Below are positions 1 to 4,920 of a DNA stretch of 6,567 nucleotides, in pieces. Each line of letters begins with the position of its first letter. Within the stretch, counting starts at the first letter, position 1. Source of the stretch: JAIVJM01 sp035761505 (GTDB lineage: Bacteria > Acidobacteriota > Blastocatellia > Pyrinomonadales > Pyrinomonadaceae). The position numbers and the translations under genes are program-made. The notes beneath the pieces were generated by a model, which was not told the origin of the DNA, ran no database searches, and saw nothing but the letters and a program-made list of their open reading frames with translations. The DNA is taken from NCBI GenBank assembly GCA_035761505.1, contig DASTQX010000101.1, positions 1 through 6,567 of the forward strand. The letters are read 5' to 3'.

Positions 1-3000
1 CTGCGTGTCGGGGAGGAACTCGTGAAGCCTTACGACGGGGACGGGAATCTGGATAGGCACGCCGTTCTGCGTGGCCTGCCCGGTGGCCTCGCCGAAGGCG
101 GCCTTGTAGAGGCGGTGGACGAGGAAGCCGGTCTCCTGAAATTCGATGGAGAGGAAGAAGGCGGCGGAAGTGTCAACGCGTTTGTTGGCGCGGCATTGAG
201 AGTCCGCGCCGCAAGATTCGATGCCGTTCGTCCAGAAGGCGAGGCCGCCCGCGTCGGGCTCGCGGTTGAGGAAATCCGCGTAATGCTGGCGGACGAAAAA
301 GGTCGAGTCCAGTAGCGGGTTAGTCCCGGAGGGCGCGGTGTCGTTGTCGTTGATGGTGATGGTGGAGGTCGAGGCCAGCGGGTTGAGCAGGACGCCCGAA
401 GGGTCTTTCAGCACGACCGTGAAAGTCTCCGGCCCTTCGACGAGCACGTCCTCGCCGATCAACACGGTGATGGTCTTCAACGCCTCGCCCGGCGCGAAGC
501 TCAGAGTGCCGAGCGTCATGTTGAGGTCGGAACGGTCGGAGGCCGTGCCCGCGACGGTCGCGTAGTTGACGGTGACGGGGTGCAGGGCGTCCACGAGCCG
601 CCTGACGACGAGCTGCACCTTGCCCGCTCCCTCGGAGACGTTGACGGCGGTGCCCTCGAAGCCGACCGAGTTGAGGATGGAGTTGAAGTTCAGGGCCGTG
701 GTCGTCGAGAGGTCGGTGATGGTTCGGCTCGGCGGGCTGAAGACGTAGTCGGGCTTTGAAGGGGTGATGGTGAAAGGCACGCTGCACGCCGGGATGCCGG
801 TGATCGAATAATTGCCGACGGCGTCCGTCGTCACGGTCGCCGTCGTCGCGCCCGTCACGTTGAGCGTCACGCCGTCCGCCGTGCCGCCGCCGAAGGCCAC
901 CACCCTGCCGCTCGCCGTGAAGGTCGGCGTCGGCGGCGTGGGCGCGGGAGGCGGCTGGTTGGTCGCCGTCCCGCCGATGAGCGCGTTCTCAAGGAGGAAG
1001 ACTTTCGTCCCCGTGTTGAAGGCCAGACCGTGCTCGCCCCAGCGCACGACGCTCGTCACCACTTCCTGCAACGCCACGCCGCTCAGCCGAAGCTCGCCGA
1101 GCAGGAGGAAGGTGTTGGCGTCGAAGACGCGCAGCGTGGTGGATTGGCCGCCGCCGCCCTGAATAAAGTACACGCGCCCCGCCTTGAGGTCGGGCACGAC
1201 GGGGCCGACCGCTCCGAGGAACGTCCCCGCGATGGTTCCGTCTTCGGGGTTGAAGACCCGCCCGCCGACGGTGTACGAGAAGCCACCCGCGATTCGGAAG
1301 TCGCTCGTTAGAAAGGCGTGTCGGATGACGCTCGCGTTCGAGACCCCGCACGAGGCGACGGCCATCTTGCGGAAGCCGAAGTCGGTCGTCTCCACGTTCT
1401 GCCCGTACAAGACGGAGGGCGAGGCGGAGAACTCGATGCGGTTACTGCCGGTGTGGTCGGGCGTCGTCAGAGGGCGCGGAACGCCTTCGTCGTAGATGAC
1501 GACGCCTCCGTGGCGCGGGCTCGCGGGCCGCGTCCGCGCCACGGCGACGGTGCCGGGCTGACCCGGCATGACGGCGATGTCTTCGGCTCCGTAAGGGCCG
1601 AATAAGGGGTCTGAGCCGAGGCCGAATTGGAGTCCGGCTGATTGCGTCGCCACGTCGAAGCGGCGGACGGCGTGCGCGCCGTCGAGCGCCACGTAAATGA
1701 ACTGCCCGTCGTCGGAGATCGCCATCTTGTTCGGCTCGCTGCCGACCGCGACGGGCTGCCCCTTCGTCCCGGCGAACGGGTCAATCGGCGTGATGCTGTT
1801 GCCCGCCGCGCCCTCGGTCGAAGGAACGCTCGCGTAGATGGTCTGCGTGTTCGGGTCAACGACGAGGTCGCGCGTGCGGAGAGAGATTTCTCTGAGTTCG
1901 CCGGGGGCGGGCGTCGGCGTCGGGGTCGGGTCGGGCGGCGAGGGATTCTCGACGGGCGTCGGCGTCGGCCCCGGCGCGGCGGGGGCGACGAGCGTGGAAC
2001 GGATGATGAAGAGCTGCTGGTTTGTGGTGCGGAACGCAAGACCGTTCGCGCCCCAGCGCACCATCTTGCCGGGGTCGCCGCTGGTTCCGGGGACGGTGAT
2101 CGTGCCGAGCGGGAGAAACGTCCTCATGTCGAAGACCCTGATCTTGGCCGCGTTGTCGAAGGCGGAGTCGCCGTTACAGAGGAAGAAGACGCGCTCGGTC
2201 GAGGGGTCGGGCAGGAGCGAGCCACGGAGGCACGAAGGGCCGAAGGGGTTCGTCGGGTCGGTCAGGCGGAAAGAGGCGAGGAGCGCCCCCGTCTCCGGGT
2301 CGAAGAGCCTCGAAAACAAGGAGAGCCCCGCCGACGTGAAGAGCCGCCCACGGTCGAAAGCGATCTCGCCGCCCTGTAGAAGATTCGTGAAGGTCTCTTC
2401 CACCGTGACGCCCTCCGCGTCCAGAGAGATTTTGCGGAGGTCGTGGCCGCCGGCGTTGCTCCCCGTGCCGTAGAGACGCGAGGGCGAGTCCGAAAACTCA
2501 ATCGCGGATTCAAAATTGCCCGGCCCCATCTTCGGGCGGCGCACGCCGTCGTCATAGACGGCGAGGCCCGACGCCGAGACGGCGAGCGAGCCGGGGCTGC
2601 CCGGCACCGTCTCGATGTCAACGGCGAAGTCGGCCCCCGAACCCGAAAAGTTGTTAACCAGCGTGAGCTGCGGCCCGGCGGTGTGCGACGCGAGGTCGAA
2701 GCGGCGGACGGCGCTCGCGCCGGTAAGCGCCACGTAGATGTGCTGTTCGTCGTCCGTCAGAGCCAGTTGGCCCGGCTCGCTGCCGATGAAGGTCGGCTGC
2801 CCAATCGCCCCCGTCGCCGGGTCAACCGGCGTGATGCTGTTGCCCGCCGCGCCCACGCTCGAAGGAACGCTCGCGTAGATGGTCTCTGTCGAGGGGACGT
2901 AGATGATGTCTCTGGTCGCAAGCCTGAGTTGTCTGATGAACGTCTCCGGCGTGGGCGTCGGGGCCGGTGTCGGCGTCGGCTGTGGCGTCGGCGCGGGCAC

Positions 3001-4146
3001 GGGTTCGGAAGAGGGCACGAGCGTCGTCTGGATGAGGAAGAGCTGGCCGCCCGTCGTCGAAAGCGCAAGGCCGTTCGCCCCCCAGCGGACGAGGCCCGAA
3101 GGGACGCCGGACGCGCCCGATACTTCCAACGTCCCGACCTGCTGAAACGTCGTCAGGTCGAAGGCGCGGACGGTGTAGGTCGTGACGGGCGCAGGGCTCG
3201 TGACGGATGAGGTCGTGACGAAAAAGGCGCGGCCCGCATCCACGTCCACGGCGAAAGGGTGGGAGGCGTTCAGTCCGCCCTGCGGGAAAGACCCGACGAG
3301 CGCCCCGCCTTCCGGGTCAATCACCATCCCGCTGCCCGTGTAGAGTCGTCCGGCCTCGTACTTCATCGTATCAACCGTCGGGCCGGACGGGAGCTGCACG
3401 TTGTTTGAAGAGGCGATGCCGGAAGGCGACAGCGTCATCCTCGTGAGCTGTCTGGGGAGCGCCGCGTAACTGTAGAGCCTCGAAGCCGTGTCGCCGAAGG
3501 CCACCGCCGCCGCATTCTCGGCCAGCCTGAAGGTCGTCTCGCGCTGCACGCCGTCGTCGAAGACCGCCACGTTCCCACTGAAGCCGCCCGCCTTGGCAAG
3601 CCGGAAGACGGCGAAGGTTCCCGCGTTGCCCGGTGCGACCGAAAGGCTCAGCGCGAAGAACGGCCCGTCGAAGGAGTGGTTGCCGAGCGTGTACTGCGGC
3701 CCCGCGCTCTGCGTCTGAACGTCGAAGCGGCGCACCGCGCCCGCTCCTTCGAGCACGACGTAGATGAAGTGGCCGTCGTCCGTGAAGGCCATCTTTCCGG
3801 GGTCGCTGCCGAGGAAGACCGGAGCGCCGACACTGCCCGTCGCCGGGTTGATGGCCGCGATGCTGTTGCCCATAGCCCCCGCGCTCGAAGGCAGGCTCGC
3901 GTAGATGGTCTGCGTGTTCGGGTCAACCGCGAGGTCTTTGGCGAGGAGCGAGAGTTGCCGCACGCTGCTCACTTCGCCCGTCTGAAGCGGCGCGGGCGTC
4001 GTGACCGCAGAGCGTCGCGACGAAGACGCCGGACGCGTCAGCCCCGACGACCCCGCGACCGGCGGGAGAGCGACCAGCACACAAAGATAAGCGAGGGCGA
4101 GGGAGGCGAGGCGGACACTCCTCCCCCCAGCGAGGGTCTTGTTCAT
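1..4146 (-). CDS. Large secreted three-propeller protein with Calx-beta and DUF4214 domains (C-terminus beyond window)
   Basis: The frame is open for 1382 codons from the ATG at 4146 to the left edge, so the protein is C-terminally incomplete. An in-frame TGA at 4161-4159 and a GAGGTG ribosome binding site 6 nt upstream fix the start. Residues 1-32 look like a Sec signal peptide (K3, R9, R12, hydrophobic 13-27, cleavage near A31/G32). Three homologous units follow (about 61-377, 402-720, 750-1057). Each has the early motif DDGxFIYV, then AVRRFD, and ends in VRWGxxGLA; W355, W698 and W1036 correspond. Each unit reads as seven successive blade-like segments, hence a probable YVTN-type beta-propeller. 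Pro/Thr linkers separate the units. Then come a carboxypeptidase-regulatory-like beta domain (1076-1158), a Calx-beta domain (1163-1269, ending TITINDND) and DUF4214 (from about 1280, with FFVRQHYADFLNREPDAGG), cut by the window edge. The function is unknown. An extracellular or surface-bound binding role is inferred, since no catalytic motif is seen. Domain calls are from memory of the families. Confidence 0.9.
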   Translation of the reverse strand, partial: MNKTLAGGRSVRLASLALAYLCVLVALPPVAGSSGLTRPASSSRRSAVTTPAPLQTGEVSSVRQLSLLAKDLAVDPNTQTIYASLPSSAGAMGNSIAAINPATGSVGAPVFLGSDPGKMAFTDDGHFIYVVLEGAGAVRRFDVQTQSAGPQYTLGNHSFDGPFFALSLSVAPGNAGTFAVFRLAKAGGFSGNVAVFDDGVQRETTFRLAENAAAVAFGDTASRLYSYAALPRQLTRMTLSPSGIASSNNVQLPSGPTVDTMKYEAGRLYTGSGMVIDPEGGALVGSFPQGGLNASHPFAVDVDAGRAFFVTTSSVTSPAPVTTYTVRAFDLTTFQQVGTLEVSGASGVPSGLVRWGANGLALSTTGGQLFLIQTTLVPSSEPVPAPTPQPTPTPAPTPTPETFIRQLRLATRDIIYVPSTETIYASVPSSVGAAGNSITPVDPATGAIGQPTFIGSEPGQLALTDDEQHIYVALTGASAVRRFDLASHTAGPQLTLVNNFSGSGADFAVDIETVPGSPGSLAVSASGLAVYDDGVRRPKMGPGNFESAIEFSDSPSRLYGTGSNAGGHDLRKISLDAEGVTVEETFTNLLQGGEIAFDRGRLFTSAGLSLFSRLFDPETGALLASFRLTDPTNPFGPSCLRGSLLPDPSTERVFFLCNGDSAFDNAAKIRVFDMRTFLPLGTITVPGTSGDPGKMVRWGANGLAFRTTNQQLFIIRSTLVAPAAPGPTPTPVENPSPPDPTPTPTPAPGELREISLRTRDLVVDPNTQTIYASVPSTEGAAGNSITPIDPFAGTKGQPVAVGSEPNKMAISDDGQFIYVALDGAHAVRRFDVATQSAGLQFGLGSDPLFGPYGAEDIAVMPGQPGTVAVARTRPASPRHGGVVIYDEGVPRPLTTPDHTGSNRIEFSASPSVLYGQNVETTDFGFRKMAVASCGVSNASVIRHAFLTSDFRIAGGFSYTVGGRVFNPEDGTIAGTFLGAVGPVVPDLKAGRVYFIQGGGGQSTTLRVFDANTFLLLGELRLSGVALQEVVTSVVRWGEHGLAFNTGTKVFLLENALIGGTATNQPPPAPTPPTPTFTASGRVVAFGGGTADGVTLNVTGATTATVTTDAVGNYSITGIPACSVPFTITPSKPDYVFSPPSRTITDLSTTTALNFNSILNSVGFEGTAVNVSEGAGKVQLVVRRLVDALHPVTVNYATVAGTASDRSDLNMTLGTLSFAPGEALKTITVLIGEDVLVEGPETFTVVLKDPSGVLLNPLASTSTITINDNDTAPSGTNPLLDSTFFVRQHYADFLNREPDAGGLAFWTNGIESCGADSQCRANKRVDTSAAFFLSIEFQETGFLVHRLYKAAFGEATGQATQNGVPIQIPVPVVRLHEFLPDTQ
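922..975 (-). repeat. Pro-rich linker after unit 3
   Basis: This encodes residues 1058-1075 (GGTATNQPPPAPTPPTPT). It separates the last propeller from the carboxypeptidase-regulatory-like domain. Confidence 0.7.
976..1899 (-). repeat. Propeller unit 3 (residues 750-1057)
   Basis: This is the third homologous unit, opening with DLVVDPNTQTIYASVPS and GAAGNSITPID and closing with VRWGEHGLAFNTG and VFLLENALI. It is slightly shorter than the others (308 residues). Its DNA is closest to unit 2 over 1778-1844 and to unit 1 over 1829-1860, so its ancestry looks mosaic. Confidence 0.8.
1900..1986 (-). repeat. Pro-Thr linker between units 2 and 3
   Basis: This encodes residues 721-749, with PTPTPV and DPTPTPTPAPG motifs interrupted by ENPSPP. 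It is the longest of the three linkers. The near-tandem GC-rich DNA is prone to slippage. Confidence 0.75.
1987..2943 (-). repeat. Propeller unit 2 (residues 402-720)
   Basis: This is the second homologous unit, sharing TIYASVPSS, GAAGNSITP, DPATG, AVRRFD, VYDDGVRRP and VRWGANGLAFRT with its neighbours. It lacks the DPNTQT element found in units 1 and 3, having VPSTETIYAS instead. It carries two cysteines absent from the same area of unit 1 (in GPSCLRG and FFLCNGD), which could form a disulfide in the exported protein. Confidence 0.8.
2944..3015 (-). repeat. Pro-Thr linker between units 1 and 2
   Basis: This encodes residues 378-401, largely alternating PT and PA dipeptides, from tandem GTCGGC-like hexamers on the plus strand. 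It is a flexible, probably extended and protease-resistant spacer between propellers. Confidence 0.75.
3016..3966 (-). repeat. Propeller unit 1 (residues 61-377)
   Basis: This is the first of three homologous coding units. It splits into seven blade-like segments, beginning near D71 (DLAVDPNTQTIYAS), S114, F-A-L-S after 160, E-N-A-A-A, S-G-P-T-V, N-A-S-H-P and G-V-P-S-G. The last ends in VRWGANGLALSTTGG and LFLIQTTLV. Corresponding motifs recur in units 2 and 3 with a period of about 1.02-1.04 kb. The blade count is by eye. Confidence 0.8.
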
Positions 4147-4152
4147 GTGAGT

Positions 4153-4158
4153 CACCTC
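4153..4158 (-). promoter_or_regulatory. Ribosome binding site of the propeller gene
   Basis: GAGGTG (within AGAGGTGA) lies 6 nt before the ATG at 4146. With the in-frame TGA at 4161-4159 just upstream, it settles the start of the large minus-strand gene. Confidence 0.8.
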
Positions 4159-4207
4159 TCAAAATCGAGAAGTCAGGGCTGTCTTATCAACGAAGGGCGC
4201 GGCGTGC

Positions 4208-4237
4208 GGCGTCGAAGCGCCTCTGACGCTTCACGCC
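4208..4237 (-). promoter_or_regulatory. Bulged hairpin in the 5' leader of the propeller gene
   Basis: On the minus-strand transcript GGCGU-GAAGCG pairs with CGCUUC-(G)-ACGCC: 11 base pairs with one bulged G and a 7-nt loop (UCAGAGG). It lies about 60 nt upstream of the start codon. No U-run follows, so it is not a normal intrinsic terminator. It could stabilise the leader or control translation. I recognise no known riboswitch class here. Confidence 0.5.
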
Positions 4238-4399
4238 ACCCCGCAGGATTCCATCTTCCAATTTCGCAAGGCAAATCTCCGCGCGGGAGTTGTGTCCCTC
4301 AAAAGCAATTTTCATGGAAGAGCATGAGGCTCACGATGGTCGGGCCGGTCGGCACTTACACCTGCGGGAACGGGGGAGAACCGCCCCTAAGGAAACGGG

Positions 4400-4428
4400 A
4401 TTCTAATTCAGCCCCCCGCGCCTGTCAA
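4400..4428 (-). promoter_or_regulatory. Sigma70-type promoter for the propeller gene
   Basis: On the minus strand there is a perfect -35 TTGACA (4428-4423), a 17-bp spacer and a -10 TAGAAT (4405-4400; one mismatch to TATAAT). Transcription would begin near 4393, giving a leader of about 245 nt before the ATG at 4146. The hexamers and spacing are seen directly. Use as a promoter is inferred, and the primary sigma factor of this organism is assumed to recognise the usual consensus. Confidence 0.72.
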
Positions 4429-4440
4429 AAATTTGAGACA
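4423..4440. promoter_or_regulatory. Operator-like 18-bp dyad overlapping the -35 box
   Basis: The sequence TGTCaaAAATTTgaGACA is symmetric at 7 of 9 base pairs: four outer pairs and three central pairs, with two mismatched pairs between. It contains the whole -35 hexamer of the minus-strand promoter. This size and symmetry suit a dimeric helix-turn-helix regulator, and binding here would block RNA polymerase. The dyad is seen; the regulator and its role are inference. Confidence 0.4.
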
Positions 4441-4464
4441 TAAATCAAGAGTATATTATTAAGT

Positions 4465-4608
4465 GTCCGATAACATATCTTCTGTTCCTTTTTTCGACTG
4501 AGCTTTGCCCATCTCATCCGCTCAAATAGCGTTTTATATTTGGGATTTTAAGCAAAACAGTGCAATTGTCTGCAAGATGACAAGATAGAATCTGCGACGT
4601 TATCGGAC
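4465..4608. repeat. AT-rich island bounded by a 10-bp inverted repeat
   Basis: GTCCGATAAC at 4465-4474 is the exact reverse complement of GTTATCGGAC at 4599-4608, and the next outer base pairs include G4463/C4610. The enclosed 124 bp is AT-rich. This resembles the ends of a small non-autonomous insertion (MITE-like), but no clear target-site duplication flanks it and no transposase is present. It could instead be a paired regulator site. The repeat is certain; its nature is not. Confidence 0.45.
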
Positions 4609-4760
4609 GCGCATATTTGATTCCGTGTGCGGTGTTGAGGGGCGAGGGTTGTTTGTCCGGTGAAGCAGGCGAAGAAGTTGTTGGAGACGACCTTCATAAC
4701 CAGCAAGGAGATCGGCACGGTCGGGGCGGTAAATCCGGCCTGACGAGACGCTTCCACGGG

Positions 4761-4779
4761 CCCGAAAATTTTTTTCGGG
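4761..4779. repeat. Perfect palindrome CCCGAAAA-TTT-TTTTCGGG
   Basis: There is an 8-bp perfect stem with a 3-nt loop, immediately preceded by and overlapping the palindrome CGGGCCCG (4757-4764). It lies about 140 bp upstream of the oxidoreductase start. The T-run is inside the stem rather than after it, so it is not a typical terminator. It may be an operator or structured DNA. Confidence 0.45.
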
Positions 4780-4906
4780 GCGTGATGCAATCACCTCTTC
4801 GTTTACGCGTGTGCAGGGTGAAGGCGCTTTGCCGACTCGCCCTTGCCCTTTCGCGCCTTCGGCCTTTGCCTCATCGCTCTCTGAACCAGTCCGATGCTCT
4901 CACACG

Positions 4907-4912
4907 AGGAGG
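4907..4912 (+). promoter_or_regulatory. Ribosome binding site of the GMC oxidoreductase gene
   Basis: A perfect AGGAGG lies 8 nt before the ATG at 4921. It decides the start against the in-frame ATG at 4894, which would lie upstream of this site and add nine residues (MLSHEEEPF) before the Tat signal. Confidence 0.88.
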
Positions 4913-4920
4913 AACCCTTC

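Larger units (their letters stand above)
4147..4920. other. Divergent intergenic region without a convincing gene
   Basis: This 774-bp gap separates the two divergent genes. The left part (4147 to about 4430) holds the leader and promoter of the propeller gene. Around 4440-4620 base composition shifts sharply to AT (3 of 20 bases are G/C at 4441-4460; 12 of 40 at 4521-4560), unlike the GC-rich genes. From 4620 to 4920 the sequence is GC-rich again. Small open frames on both strands there lack ribosome binding sites and recognisable products. I found no convincing -35/-10 pair for the plus-strand oxidoreductase and no tRNA. Confidence 0.7.

Noticed and set aside
1467..2039. Minus-strand 190-codon ORF and other minus-strand ORFs (320-787, 989-1351, 2262-2621, 2757-3068, 3648-3926)
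   Set aside because: They are out of frame with the 1382-codon gene and encode low-complexity Arg/Ser/Pro-rich sequence. The repeat-bearing frame is the real one.
1642..2379. Long plus-strand ORF (245 codons) and similar plus-strand ORFs at 2443-3210 and 3676-4443
   Set aside because: They are antisense shadows of the large minus-strand gene. Their translations are Arg/Gly/Ala-rich with no domain pattern, as expected from GC-rich DNA read on the wrong strand.
922..3015. CRISPR-like or non-coding tandem repeats in the GTCGGC-rich stretches
   Set aside because: These encode Pro-Thr linkers in frame within the large gene. There are no unique spacers of regular length.
4187..4315. 42-codon minus-strand ORF in the propeller-gene leader (starts MKIAFEG)
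   Set aside because: It has no ribosome binding site, and its C-terminal part is Arg-rich and coincides with the leader hairpin. It could be a leader peptide, but nothing supports translation.
4463..4610. Integron attC site
   Set aside because: The inverted ends do not fit the GTTRRRY/RYYYAAC core pattern, and there is no integrase or cassette array.
4761..4779. Intrinsic terminator
   Set aside because: The T-tract forms part of the stem and is not followed by a separate T-run.
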